A DNA stretch of 64,000 nucleotides from Spirometra erinaceieuropaei (GCA_902702965.1 CACRXP010000092.1:299853-363852), one strand, 5' to 3'. Shown: positions 22,750 to 33,860, counted from the stretch's first letter. Made by a program: numbers and translations. Notes: generated from the letters alone by a model not told the origin.

Positions 22750-22915
22750 ATACAGAATAACCTTGTTGACAAAGACAAGGGAGAATCCAGTGGCCATTTC
22801 TGGCCAGCCAGCAGCCAGTCATACCCATCCCCAGATTCTGAAACTTCTGTTGTTCGATTCCTCGATCTGTTGATTAGAAGTCCAGCACCCTAACCGGCGA
22901 GTCATGGGGCTAGCC
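22750..22915 (-). mobile_element. SINE S1, diverged copy
   Basis: GACAAAGACAAGGGAGA, GGCCATTTCTGGC, CAGTCATACCCA, then a minus-strand tRNA-like head (GATTAGAAGTCCAGCACCCTAACC reversed) in the same order as at 28561-28745. Confidence 0.65.
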
Positions 22916-23035
22916 ACCTGCGTCCTTCCCCTTCTCCGGTTTTCTTAACTCTGCCTTGACGCCGGGTCCAGGTGGGGGTGGGGGAGAGTGCAGTAGATGC
23001 GATGCAAGTCCACTGTTACCAGCTTAACAGTTTAC
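22916..23035 (-). repeat. Dispersed repeat Z, copy 3 (inverted)
   Basis: The reverse complement matches 34060-34160 closely (GACTTGC, GCATCTAC, CACTCT, CCCGGxGTCAAG, CAGAGTxAAGAA, ACCGGAGA, CGCAGGTG). Confidence 0.7.
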
Positions 23036-23130
23036 GAGTAGAAACCTACATTTCCAAAAGGCGTCTCTTTCTTCATTATATCCTCTAGGAACGTAAACTA
23101 AGTCAGGTATTCGGTATATATATGGATATA

Positions 23131-24119
23131 CAGTAGGTGGGCTAACTCATGAAATGTCAACCGAAATGCCGAAATGCGTTTTAGTTTCGAGAAGATTAAA
23201 TAAAAAGGGTCGTAAAACTAGTCAGCCTGCAAAATGATTCCATATTATTTCAGTTACCTCAGGATGCAGGCTTTCGAATGAACTCCCCTCAGGCTGCATG
23301 CACAAATTACACTGTAAAAAATGGGCACTTATGTAGCGTGAATTTTTCTCATTGATTTTCGATGCTCCCAAAAATCCAATTATATTTCATTAAAAACATG
23401 TATTAAAAACTTAATTCTCTTGCTAATTCGGTAGATAATTTCGTCTTCTTTTAAAATTTTTCGAAGGAAGGAAAAAATTCGGTTTTCAAAAAATTTTCCA
23501 ATTCCCGAATAATTTTGAACCCGATCTACCGTTACACTTGGATTCAGGGTTTCCACACTACAAGCCGTATATTTTCTGCGTACGGAAACCACACATTTCT
23601 CTACGGTAGTAAAGCGGTACGATATAGGGTTCATTAAAATTAGCAGTGGATTTTATCCGTATTGCTAAATTTACAAGCCACTTTGGTAAATGAATATATA
23701 TGACGATTTATGAACGGCCATATTATGGTATTTAAAAGTTCCAAAAGTATAATCTTTTTTAAAATCGGATTATTTCGCTTCTTCGCGTATAAACGTAAAA
23801 GAGGACGTAATTATCTACCGAATGAGCAAAAGAATGATTTTCTAATGCATGTTTTCCATATATTAGAATTGGACTTTTAGGGGCATTGAAACTCAATGAG
23901 AAACACTCATGCTACTTAAGTAATTATTTTTTACAGAGTATGTTTTTCGCATAATGCCGGAAGGAAGTTCATTCAAAAACCGGCATCCTGAGGTAACTGA
24001 AATATTATAGAATTTTGTTGCAGGCTAACTAGTTTTACAACCCTATCTAATTAATCTTTTCGAAACAAAAACGCATTTCGGAATTTCGGTTGGCATTTCA
24101 TGAGTTAGCCCACCTACTG
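23131..24119. mobile_element. Foldback F1 MITE, full copy
   Basis: Length 989 bp. Begins CAGTAGGTGGGCTAACTCAT after TA and ends CCCACCTACTG followed by AA, so one flank has lost the TA. Arms of about 380 bp are inverted and the centre is in minus orientation. No coding capacity. Confidence 0.9.
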
Positions 24120-24787
24120 AAAGCGAAATTTCAGACCACAAATTTCGAGACGCACGGAATGTTAAGACGATCTCTGGGAGGATGGTTTGTTCATTTGTCT
24201 TTTACCACCAGCATTTGGGTCCAACATCGGTGATCCTCGATCAGTGCTTCAAATGTGTGGGTTAAAATGGAAAATAAGTGGTCCCACTAGGTCTCATCAG
24301 CCTCTCTTCACGTTTGTCCTATGAGATATAAGAAAAACATCTTATTTTAACCATTCATTTTTAATTTCTCCTATCTCCTATTATGTGCTCATGTACAAAA
24401 TATCAGGTGAGTAAGAATTTATCACAGAAGCCTAGGCCGCCAATGTAAGACCCTGACTACTACGACCTTCAGTCCCGGTTCCGAATGGAAAGATAAGAAG
24501 TGGGACGCCAGTTGGGAGGATCGTATCGAAGAACGGAAGTAAGGATTGGGAGAGTTAGAGGCCGGGTGAGCCCCACCCCGCGGTGTGTGAGGGAATGAGT
24601 CAAAGGGTCTTAAGCCAGGACAAGTCTGACATGACCTTGAATCTGATTTGCCAGTTGAGGGAGGGGCGAGTGGGCGAATGCCAGACAGCACTGGTGCGCA
24701 CGTGCAAACGCCCGCGAGAGGCCCAGCGTTGCGGCAGGCGCTCGGAGTAGGGACACTACAAATTCCCAATAGAAGCGAATAGACGAG
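24120..24787. other. Unannotated stretch
   Basis: GC-richer from 24430 on. The 115-codon minus frame (24422-24769) has no motif. No gene called. Confidence 0.4.
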
Positions 24788-25576
24788 GGTAACAATCGGC
24801 AGATGGCACCCAAAAAATCAGGCTAACCAAAGCAGCCTGTCTTACGGGACAGGTGATAATAGGGGTTTTATGGGTGGTGGCTGGTCGGGATGTACGATAC
24901 TAGTCGAGGAAAAGCCTTATTTGAACAGGCGAGTGATCGAAGTTGGCCCGCTCTCCGTTCCGTTATTACAAAATGGGTCGCCAAAGAAAGTAAAGTAGTA
25001 ACGGACGCGTGGAAGGCGTATAATCTTTTTCTCTCATAGGGTTATTTACATTTCTCTGTTAACCACTCAATGAACTTCAAGGACCCTACCACCGGACGGC
25101 ACACCAATGCTATTGAGGCATACTGGAGTAGACTGAAAAGGAAACTCCACGAGGAAGGCCCTGTATTTGTTCGAGTTGTGTGGGCTCACATAGACGAACT
25201 ACAGTATCGTCTTTGGTTTGGCCTCAATGCCATGTCTTTGACAGATGCCTGGGAACTATTCCTGTCCCATGTTGTGCAGACTTATCCTATATAAAAGTGA
25301 TTTTGTCTTGTAATAAACTGTTATAATGCGAATGTATGCCGTATATTCAGGTGTATGTGTGTAACGATGGGGAAGGTTGGATAACAACGACCATCGTCCA
25401 TGTAACCTCCTGCGATGTTAATTCGGTCAGCCCATGTTAGGCCGTCGGAGAAAGTTCGTGTAGTGCGTGAAAGTAGGCCTGCAACCGCTGATATAGTCTG
25501 AAGGCGTTTGAGTCCACTGTTAAAGGTATTATTTCTAGGTAACGGATTTTTTGGGTGCCATCTCCAGATTGTTAGA
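24788..25576 (+). mobile_element. Merlin DNA transposon, internally deleted, copy 1
   Basis: The left end GGTAACAATCGGCAGATGGC (24788-24807) is inverted at the right end (GCCATCTCCAGATTGTTA, 25557-25574). TAGACGAG before and GAGACGAG after suggest an 8-bp target duplication with one change, typical of Merlin. It is 789 bp long, against roughly 1.4 kb for full-length Merlin, and the copy at 50128-50912 has the same structure. Confidence 0.8.
24850..25293 (+). pseudogene. Merlin (IS1016-type DDE) transposase, decayed, copy 1
   Basis: Broken frames read GFMGGGWSGCT, PYLNRRVIEV, TDAWKAYN (second catalytic aspartate in TDAW), GYLHFSVNHSMNFKDP and, in an open frame from 25070, TGRHTNAIEAYWSRLKRKL. 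The last contains the catalytic glutamate in the family pattern HTN-IE-W. The end reads QYRLWFGLN and TYPI. The N-terminal part with the first aspartate is missing, and stops occur near 24995 and 25037. It is not functional. The Merlin assignment rests on the VNHS-x-NF-DP-TG-HTN-IE-W signature. Confidence 0.85.
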
Positions 25577-25589
25577 GAGACGAGTCCGA

Positions 25590-25766
25590 GGAAGTAGTCT
25601 TGAAGCAGGAGACACGATCGCTGGGACAAGAGCTTTATAAACCTGACGTTTCCGATTCCTGCCCGAACCCATCATCAGAGACAAAAGCAGATACAGGTGA
25701 TTCATGCGAAAGGGGCTGCAGTATTTATAGGACGCAGTCGCCATGCTACCGCAGACTTATGAACAT
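25590..25766 (-). mobile_element. PLE 3' tail of copy H
   Basis: Reversed tail with CGATCGCTGG-type, TTTATAAAG-type, hammerhead-like and TATAAATACTGCAG blocks. It directly follows the copy H pseudogene on the same strand. Confidence 0.7.
25641..25684 (-). ncRNA. Hammerhead-like motif, class 1 (copy H tail)
   Basis: On the minus strand: CTGATGA, T, GGGTTC, a GC-rich loop, GAATC with the last pair lost (G/G), GAAA, CGTC, AGG. The stem II defect would weaken folding. Confidence 0.5.
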
Positions 25767-26063
25767 TCACGGCTCCCCCTTCATCTGGGATCGTCGCACT
25801 TGGTTGCTAATTGTTTGATGGCCGACATTCGCATTGTTAATTGCTGAAATCTCATCACCCTTGTTGGATGCTGGCGTGATGATTGCTCGGCCATCTGGCT
25901 CACCGGCTTGCGCACTCCCCGAGTGGTCAATTAATTTGGCCAGCCTATGCCTCGGCACGGAATATGGAGTGGGGTTGTCGTTGCACTTGTTGATAGACAG
26001 AGGTCCCGTGAACCATGACTCAAGCAACTCGCGCCTCTCGCGAGAGGGGATAATCGCGTGCAT
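25767..26063 (-). pseudogene. PLE remnant, end of GIY-YIG domain (copy H)
   Basis: A 98-codon minus-strand frame reads RRELLESWFTGPLSINKCND, then RHRLAKLIDHSGSAQAGEP and NGRAIITPAS-like DGRAIITPASN. It matches the end of copy B (RELLESRFTSPQSINKCKD, IDHSGSAQAREP) nearly residue for residue. Only the last GIY-YIG helix and the C-terminal extension remain. The F1 fragment at 26064-26130 abuts its upstream end. Confidence 0.78.
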
Positions 26064-26128
26064 GTTCTCTATAAAATATACTTGAATTTATGATGACATC
26101 GTAAATCAATGGGGAAAATTATTTCATG
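26064..26128. repeat. Fragment of a foldback F1 arm
   Basis: CTATAAAATATAxTTGAATTT followed by ATCGxAAATCAATGxGxAAA resembles the inner arm of the F1 copy at 40138-40190. Confidence 0.45.
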
Positions 26129-26345
26129 CCGGCCATCAATCAATTAGCGCACCAGCGGGCAACAATCCTTCATGAAGGGGGAGCGCAGTTAATTGCTATA
26201 AGTATGCGGAAGCATAGCGACTGCATCCTATAAATACTGCAGCCTCCTGTGCACGAGTCAACCCTTTCCGAAACTGTCTCTGATGATGGATTCAAGTGGG
26301 AATCCGAAACGTCAGGCAAATAAAGCCCTTGTTACAGCGATCGGT
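26127..26345 (+). mobile_element. PLE 3' tail, solo (plus strand)
   Basis: Matches 34910-35110 in order: CGCACCAGCGGGCAACxATTC, GTTAATTxCxATAAGTATG, GCATCCTATAAATACTGCA, the hammerhead-like motif, AAATAAAGCCC. It points away from copy H. Confidence 0.75.
26275..26318 (+). ncRNA. Hammerhead-like motif, class 1
   Basis: CTGATGA (26280-26286), T, perfect stem GGATTC/GAATCC around AAGTGG, GAAA, CGTC, AGGCA. TGTCT before the core pairs with AGGCA (one G.U pair). With 21137-21180 this is the best-preserved copy; its stem II has compensating base identity relative to the GGGTTC copies. Confidence 0.62.
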
Positions 26346-26889
26346 TCTTCTTCTGATTTTTGTGTGTGTTTCCGAAAAAAGGATCAACATATATGGACAT
26401 CAAAACTCAATTGGAAAATAGTAACATATCAGTAAACGCAAAGAACCTCATTCAAGTGCCGAAGTCCTGGCGTGTCTGAGGTAACGCTGCACGATACACA
26501 GTTTTGCATTAGACCCTGAATAATATTTTCTGAATGAGAAAACATTTGAGTATCTCGGTCGACGTTTAATGATAGAGGCCACACAGAGTACGTATATTAC
26601 AGACGGTTATACTATACCCCCGACACAGGTACTGATTAAAAGCAAAGATATTTCAGGTTTTACTTTAAAAAGTTGTTTCTCGAACACATCACTACATGTC
26701 CTGAGTTTAACGATTTATGAAATTGACGGAGGGCCCCAGGTCAAGAAAAAACAGACAAACTCAGATTGATTGTCCGACGATGGCTGATAAGTAAACAATG
26801 CTATAAACTCGGAGGTAGTAAAATACTGTTAAGCAAGGTCAATGCTACCGAATAGACAAAATCCCAATGCGGACATCAAACATGTCGGC
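26346..26889. other. Unannotated stretch
   Basis: One 66-codon frame (26569-26769) without motif. Nothing else. Confidence 0.4.
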
Positions 26890-27140
26890 ATTGAAAGGTT
26901 ACAGTCATTCATAGCAGGCATTTCAAGGATCAGACCACAGACAATCACACCAATGCGTTTGAGGCTTAACACAGCAGACTGAAACGGACGATGTTGCGCC
27001 GTGTTATTTGGATTAGCATAGACGAGGTTCAGTATCCTCTGTGGTTTGGCCTAGACAGTATTGGTCTAGCGCAATTGTGGGGACTACTTCTGTCGCATAT
27101 TGCGGAAGCATATCCAGTGCAAGAGCTTATATAAAAGGGA
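26890..27140 (+). pseudogene. Merlin transposase C-terminus, second lineage
   Basis: Interrupted frames read DNHTNAFEA, SRLKRT (the HTN-IE/RLKRK site with a stop where the tryptophan region should be), then ISIDEVQYPLWFGLDSIGL and LLLSHIAEAYPVQEL. The last matches QYRLWFGLN / LFLSHVVQTYPI of copy 1. Sequence divergence from copies 1 and 2 indicates a separate subfamily. Inverted counterpart at 33740-33860. Confidence 0.7.
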
Positions 27141-27630
27141 ACCTGATGAACCCCCTCCCCCCGAAGGCGATTTGACGATCACTTGTAAGTTGGTCTTTGT
27201 ACCTACACCCAATTGAATTTACCTATCATATCATTAGCTTTGCGAAGGATTATGCGCAACCATTCATGAAGAGGCAAACAAGTCGCGGCGTGCGCGCTCC
27301 ACAACAAAAAACGTTTGGAGACGTCGAGGAAGCTGATCGTTTGTGTTTTAGTCGGTGCGAAGTAAACCAACATGCAACCGGCGATTCCAACAGCACGCGC
27401 TGTGTGGTGATTATCGACAAGGCACAAAGAGCTTTAACTACTCTTTTGGAATAGGTAAATCACGGCGTACGGAATCAACAACAAAAGGCGATGCACGTAC
27501 AGTAGGAGAACTAGTAGATCAAACAAATACACGATGAACGACGGGAGGGGGAAGTGAAAGCCGAAGGCTAACTCATGCTTAATAATTTAACACTGCAAAA
27601 AGTCATACTGAAACAACTCGTTGCGTGCGG
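27010..27630 (+). repeat. Inverted-repeat arm with Merlin 3' tail (partner 33255-33860)
   Basis: From the transposase end through ACCAACATGCAACCGGCGAT, GACGTCGAGGAAGCTGAxCG, GAATCAACAACxAAAxGxC and AACTCATGCTTAATxATTT, the sequence is the reverse complement of 33255-33860. The paired frames MLVYFAPTKTQTISFLDVSK (27203-27427 minus) and MLVYFAPSRTQTLGFLDVSK (33503-33685 plus) are conserved at the DNA level by duplication. Coding status is unproven. Confidence 0.7.
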
Positions 27631-28555
27631 CTATATCAAGGCGTTAGGTAACAGTTGAAGGGGAACGTCCTGTAGCTTTGAACCAATAAACTAACCAATA
27701 CCCGACAAAACAAATACAGTAGTTGTCTATTCACATTAAACCCAGTGGGGTTGTACAATCTATCCTTACCTACCTCACGTTCAGATTCACCTGATGAGGC
27801 CTTTACACCAGAGACACACAGGAGTAACTGATCCCATAGTCACAAACGCCCTGCTCTCCCGCTTGTGGTTTTTGCGGCTGAATGGTAACTTTAATGATTC
27901 CTGTCCTTGCCATTGGCTTCAGGTCACTAGCAGGATAAATACGAGGACTCCAGTCGTGGGTCGCACAGGAAGAACAACTTCACCTTTTAGTAAGGGTAGA
28001 GCGATGAAAGCAGGTTCCATGGAACGTGTCAGTTTGAATCAACAGCCTACTTTGAGCCACTGCTGACTGCTTTATTGAGCATAAGTCCACAGACAATTCG
28101 GCAGAATTGTGGCGAATCCCACACAAAACGTCGTCTGAGTTACTCGGAGGGAGGAAATCCGGATTGAAAAACGCGGTGGAAGCGACCATCCACGTGCGTC
28201 AAGCAGATCCTCCGGTAAGTTTGCAAAAAGAGTGTGAACATGCGGACTTATCTCAGAAGGCCTTTTGTTTCAAGATCCGTCGCTGGTATTGACGGCTGGA
28301 ATTGATCACTTTGGAACAGATGTGTTATGTATTACGAAAGTCATTCGCACTCATGATGTTTTACACGTGAGCGAGAATTCGATACGTCATACAGCCCCAG
28401 ACCCAGACTGCTGGTGATTAATAAATTTCGTCTCGTCACTTATGAACTCTACTCACATTTCCTTCTAACACATACTCCTCGAAGTCTTATTCAGTTATAA
28501 AAATGTTGGACACAATTAACTGATCACACGAGTGATGGTCTGTCGAAAGTGGTCC
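27631..28555. other. Unannotated stretch
   Basis: Short frames only (90 codons or fewer). No repeat partner found in the window. Confidence 0.45.
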
Positions 28556-28560
28556 CCAAT

Positions 28561-29137
28561 ATGTTGTTACCGACAAAGGCAAGGGAGACTGGAATGGCCA
28601 TTTCTGGCTTATTAACCGTTGTCGGCCACTCATATCCAACCCCGATGTGCGGAACACTCGAGTCTCGAACTCGCGACCTGTTAGTTAGAAGTCCACGCCT
28701 CTAACTACTGGGCCACGAGCCCGTTGCCCTGTCGGTTCTCGATCGGGAATATACAATGATAGGGGGCGCTCATCGATCGTTCTTGCGGAACTTACTCGTT
28801 CCGTTGCACCTTACGGGCTCTCTATCGAGTCCAACCAGTAGCCGCACAGCGGCGCATGATAAAGGCAGTACGTTAGAGGCGTGGACTTCTAACCAACAGG
28901 TCGCGAGTTTGAGCCTCGGGTGTTCCACACTTCGGGCTTGGGTATGACTGGCTGACAACGGCTAATAAGCCAGAAATGGCCATTCCAGTCTCCATTGTCT
29001 TTGCCGGAAATATCATTCTGCCTATATATCATGCGCCGCTGCGCGGCTGCTGGTTGGACTCGAGAGAGAGCCCTTAAGGCACAACGGAACGAGAGCGTTC
29101 CGTAAGAACGATCGGTGAGCGCCCCCTACCAGTGGTC
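28561..29137. mobile_element. tRNA-derived SINE S1 with R blocks, inverted arrangement
   Basis: 28561-28745 is S1 in minus orientation: body ACCGACAAAGGCAAGGGAGA, then a tRNA-like head whose reverse reads GGCTCGTGGCCCAGTAGTTA with a B-box-like GGTCGCGAGTTCGAG. Then comes R (28757-28870, plus), the S1 head again in plus orientation (28873-28930), the body, and R in minus orientation (29015-29137). The two R blocks are inverted copies, so 28757-29137 is a large imperfect palindrome. Confidence 0.75.
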
Positions 29138-29635
29138 CCCAAATTAAAAGTCAGGGAAGAGGGACTGGGTTGGACAACTTTCCAGTATGTGTAAGCGCGT
29201 ACAAGAGGCTCTGAAAGAAGTTACCCAAGCTATCTCTATCGAAGAATTGTGTAGTCTGTAGTTATGGTTTTTAGTCCGCGGTGCGTGTGTGCGCCTTCCT
29301 TCTGTCTCGGTTAGGGCCTGTCAACCAATCAGAGAAGGGGCAGCGTTGATTGTCTTAAAGTTCTCGCGACGCTAATGAAAAGCCTCACACGCTGCCGGCA
29401 GCGATTCAACAGGGAGCATGAGCCGGACAGGAGGGCAGCGTGACATAGCGGTGGAGAGCAAGGAGGCACGGACTGCCATACGCCAAACGATTAGACTAGG
29501 ACATGTGCTCGTCCAACGTTACCTTGGGAATCAGGCTAGAACCCTTGCAGGCAGTTGCTTAGCGAAGCGGTATGAGCATGTCCACTAATCCGACCGTAAA
29601 GACCATCCAAGGAGATCGCAACCGCCCGTACAGCG
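29138..29635. other. Unannotated stretch
   Basis: Contains a CCAAT-type string (AACCAATCAG, 29332-29341) and GC-rich sequence to 29480. No coding region follows that would make it a promoter. Confidence 0.4.
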
Positions 29636-29800
29636 GGACCTTGGCTCAATGGTAGAGCGTTGACCTTGAAACTCAGTGACCAGAGAATCCGAGAATGAGT
29701 CTCAGATCATCCAGATTTGGGGACGGTACGGCTGATTGATGATAGTTAATAAACAAGAAATGGCCAACCTAGCCTCCCTTACCTTTATCGGTACTCATAC
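29636..29800 (+). mobile_element. SINE S1, plus orientation, diverged
   Basis: GGGACCTTGGCTCAATGGTA (29638-29657) with GAGC forms a good tRNA D-arm / A box. The T-arm box is degenerate (GAGAATCCGAGAA). Further on, AATAAACAAGAAATGGCCA and TACCTTTATCGGTA match the S1 body reversed relative to 28561-28745. Confidence 0.6.
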
Positions 29801-30128
29801 CTGTCTATGAATAATTCGACAGATGTTCCTGACAGAATTGAATAGTTCATATCTCGAGTTATTCGAACCTACGAAACTAGGGCCGAGTTTTTGCAAATAA
29901 ATCACTCAGATCTGCCAATAACACATGTCATTTATATGAGCCTGGTAGCCATCCGGTGGGTTCTAGGTTGACTGCTTTGGAAATCTAGTGGTGAATTCTT
30001 GATGCCTTAGTTAGAAAATCCTGTTTGCGCAGTCAGCTTATTGTATCAGATTTGTTGGATTCAAGCCGTTGCCGTAGGTTGGGTGGGTAATTTGACCCAC
30101 ATGTGACTAAGCTCACGTCTTCCGGCGG

Positions 30129-30212
30129 GGTCTCGTAGTTCAGGTGGTTAGAGCGTTGGGTGTACTAAAGCCTTTCCCTTGCTACAGTGGATTCAAATTC
30201 CACCAAAGCGCC
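30129..30212 (+). tRNA. tRNA-like locus (SINE head, second type)
   Basis: The A-box-like TAGTTCAGGTGGTTAGAGC and B-box GGATTCAAATTCC flanked by GTG/CAC give recognisable D and T arms. The anticodon arm does not fold cleanly: about 30 nt lie between the arms, including GTACTAAAGCC. The same insert type is in the locus at 62715-62795, so this is more likely a tRNA-derived SINE head or pseudogene than a working tRNA. Confidence 0.45.
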
Positions 30213-30514
30213 GAGTTTTTCGCAGTTGGATCAAATGAACCAGGCCTTTTTAAAAACCATCTCTTCTGCAGAAAAACCGATGAAGTTTGGCTATAAAGTA
30301 AGCTTTGCTCCAACCGCAACGTTTGGTGCCTGGCAAAAAACTGAGTAATATGCTCCAAGGACCAAAGTCTGCTGCGCTACCATGAATTCGAATCTAGCCA
30401 TCCCTGAGTAAGGACGAAGGAAGTTTATTGGACACAGAAATCACGTACTGTGTCTGCTTGCGCCTTCGAACTTTCAAACGAGTCTGGTAATGAAATCGTA
30501 CAAAATTCCCAGCA
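30213..30514. other. Unannotated stretch
   Basis: Possibly the body of the tRNA-headed element to its left. No second copy seen. Confidence 0.35.
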
Positions 30515-31720
30515 AGATTTGCAACACTTGCCATCCAGCCAAAATCCTTGTCTAAACTCTCCAAATGACCGTCGCGTGTATCCTTTGTGAGCGGATTGTC
30601 AATCTAGTTGCAGACTCCAAAGAGCTGACACTTTCCCTCCTACTCAGCCGCCACCCCCCAGCTTGCGCAGGCGTCTTCGAAACCGCGAAATTGAAGGCAG
30701 GAGCAATTTCGAGGCAGCGAGCGGCAATTTAGGGTAATTGGCCTCCCGGTCGCACAGCCCGTTAGCGCTTGCGCATGCGCAATCCCAGTTGCCATCTCTC
30801 TTGGCCGGCATATTTGCAGGGGCAGTTAATGCATGTGAGTCGATTTGCCATATTAGATGGCTCTTTTATCATCTAGATGCGGATGCACGGGACGGACACG
30901 AGTCCATGTGCGTTTTCAGCCTCCAGCCTCGAGACAGGGCGCGCCCCTCTGGTTGACTTCTTGCAGGCAATTATTACTCCATTTTTCATTTTCATGATAA
31001 TGCTGTTTTCATGTCCTGCTGAAGTTTCCTTCATAATTAGAACACGACGATTAACTGGGTTAGGAGTTGCTCTCAAATATGGGGCCCACCTTCAGCAGGC
31101 TTCTCGATTTGTGCAGCCCAACTTGCTGGCGTCATTAAAGTTTACGTTTGCTCAGGAATTTTGAATGCGGACTCCGACTGATCTCGGAAACTTTTGATGT
31201 ACGTACCGTAGTTTTAAGCAGAAAATGGGGCGCATCTGCGCATTTTCGTTTTCCATACTGGATTGAAGGTACGCGCGAAATCTCTGTTTATAACCAGAAC
31301 ATCAGAGGACAGAGGTATAGTAGATGTGCTAACTCATGAAATGTTACCCGAAATTCTGAAGTGCGGTTTCGACTCGAAAAGCATGCTTGTAATATTAATC
31401 ATCACGCAACAAAATCCCAAGATGATTCAGCTACGTCAGGCTGCCAGCTTTTGAACAAACTTCCTCCTGGCGCCGAGGCGCCTAACTTTTCACGGTTAGG
31501 TCAAATTAATACAAGGAACTTAATACGTCTCCAGCTGCACGAGTGTGCGTCATGATTTGCTGCTTAAAGTGCAGTCAACAGAAACGTTTAACACCCAGAA
31601 TGTTCCAGAGTGCTTGCAGAGACTGACTAGTTTACGGCGACAAGTAAGTCGTGAGTAGACTCGATTACTGTCTGTCCGTATTTATGCGACATTTTTGTGA
31701 GATGAGCAGTCATCTGCTCA
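30515..31720 (+). repeat. Right arm of a dispersed inverted repeat (partner 11085-12439)
   Basis: Reverse-complement copy of the 11.1-12.4 kb arm, including the CATATTAGATGGCTCTTTTATC and ACTTTTCACGGTTAGGTCAAAT blocks. An F1-like terminus (ATAGTAGATGTGCTAACTCATG) lies at 31317-31338. The copy lacks about 280 bp present in the other arm. Confidence 0.75.
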
Positions 31721-33254
31721 TAGTGTTACTCTGTACTAACTGGTACCTATGCTGTCGGCATTGTGATTCATTCAGTATTTGCATACTACTGACTGCCCCT
31801 CGGCAACTTGTCATAAGTTCACGGCCATTCCATAGTTTCCGATGGATTTTAGCCCAGATTTTCATATCGGCGCTCAGAGTGAACCCAAAAACCCTTACTC
31901 CGAAGAATTTACAGCAATTTCACAGATTACTTTGCAGATACGTTCAAATGGGAAAACAGGTTTTACTCTACGAGGAGTTTATGAGGGATAGTTGAAATGC
32001 AAAACAACTTTTGACGAGTGAAATGCCATTCAGTTGCCCGACAACTAATCAGTTCCCATTATCTTGTCTCAGAAAGGACTACCTTTGCACTCCCCTCAAC
32101 CCCCCCCCTACGCTGCATATACCACCCAGCTTGATTTTACCAGACAGTTTAGCTCTACCCCGTACTGAGGCAAAAATGGTTTCCTTTTGATCTGCCAGGA
32201 GGATATGCGTCCAGCGGTTCAGTTAGTTACCAGAAGAGCTATCCAGGGATGCAGAACTCACAGAGGTGACTGCTTAATGGTACGGCGGCTTTTTAAGTGC
32301 TCAATCAAAAGTGAAAACAGCAGGAGTTAGTCCAACGGGTCAGCGGCTAGTCAGTGCCCCTGCCGTGCATGCAAATGTGTACCAGTAACCGATATGTCCG
32401 TGAGATAATGCTTCATTTTATTGCGCAAAAAACAAAATACTTTTTCACTGACAATGCTATGGCAGTAATGGAATGCCGGTGCTATGGGAAGTGAGCACAT
32501 TTGCGCGCAGGGGAAGGCCTGTGACGCAAAATAGACACTACTGAAATACGGTGAATGCACTCCGGGGATATTTCTCGAACGTTTTCTCATGAAGCATGCT
32601 AAGGTCTAGCAACTGCGGGGTGTACAGAAGAAGCGATTGGAGCGTATTTCTCAATTTTTCCTGAAGAGGAAATTTTCCTGTAGATTGGGCAGTCTAGGTA
32701 ACTTAACTACGCATTCATTCACAGCCAGGTAGAAAAATCCGCCAGACGTTGGTTTATCTCGGATTACAAAACAGAAGATGATCTGACATATTCGTATATA
32801 TATCGTGATAATAATTTCAGAAAGTATTAAATGCAGGACATTCAGTTAGGTGTCCGTTAAGTGACTTTTTTAGGGTAAGACCCGAAATTCCAGTGAAAGT
32901 ATCAGTCAAAGACCATGTAGTGTCCACTCCACAACAAGAAGCACTGCTAGCAATATAACGGTCGTTACGCAATACTGCCGACATACGTTCTAGCCCTAAG
33001 CCCAAACACGTGTTTCGCCGATGTTTCTGCCTCTACATAAATCACTTTCGATGGATTCTACTCCTCAGTGCGGCTTCTGGTATGTGAACACGAAAGAACG
33101 ATCAAGGCAATAATTACGGGGTAAGGATAGGTTTTGCAATCCCCCTGGATTTAATATGCATAATTATCTACTATATTTCTTTCATCTGGCCTTGGTCGGC
33201 TTATTAATTCATAGCTACAGGAAGTCTCTCCTTGGATGCCATCGGACGCAGAGA
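31721..33254. other. Unannotated stretch
   Basis: A 114-codon plus frame (31651-31995) has no motif. A C-run lies near 32100-32108. No gene called. Confidence 0.45.
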
Positions 33255-33860
33255 TATAACCGCATGCACCGAGTTGTTTCTGTATGACCTTTTAAAGTGA
33301 TAAATCATTAAGCATGAGTTGGCCGTCGGCTTTCACTCCTCTCCTCTCCGTCATTCATCATGCCTTTGTTTGACCGCCTAGTTTTCTCGATGTACTTGTA
33401 TGGACTTTCGTTGTCGATTCCATAAGCCGTGATTTACTTACTTCTTCAACAAGAGTAGTTAAGCCTTTTTGTGCCATATCACATTCACCATACAGCCCGT
33501 GCGTGAGGATCGCCGGGCACATGTTGGTTTACTTCGCCCCGAGTAGAACACAAACGCTCGGCTTCCTCGACGTCTCTAAACGTGTTTTGTTGTTGAAAGC
33601 ACACGCCGTGACTTATTTGTCTCTTCATGAATACTTACGGATAATCCTTTGCACAGCCAATAATAGGTTAGTTAAATGGAGTTGAGATTATGTACAAAGA
33701 TTTACTTACAAGTGGTTGTTAAATCGCCTTTAAGAAGGAGTTCATCAGGTTCTCCGTTTGGGAAGCGCTTGCATCGGATATGCTTCCGCAGTATGCGACA
33801 GAAATATTTCCCAGGAATGTTCTAAACCAACTATGTCTACGTCAAACCGCAGACCATACT
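33255..33860 (-). repeat. Inverted-repeat arm with Merlin remnant (partner 27010-27630)
   Basis: The minus strand reads GLRFDVDIVGLEHSWEIFLSH then TAEAYPMQALPK (33860 to 33750), the Merlin C-terminus of the second lineage, followed by the same 3' tail as at 27140-27630. The transposase upstream of this point is lost; the PLE tail sequence begins instead. Confidence 0.68.

Noticed and set aside
29332..29480. CCAAT-box promoter and GC-rich first exon
   Set aside because: No coding sequence, TATA or splice structure follows; a CCAAT string alone is weak.
31651..31995. 114-codon plus frame
   Set aside because: No motif, atypical cysteine and leucine pattern of noncoding DNA, partly within the inverted-repeat arm.
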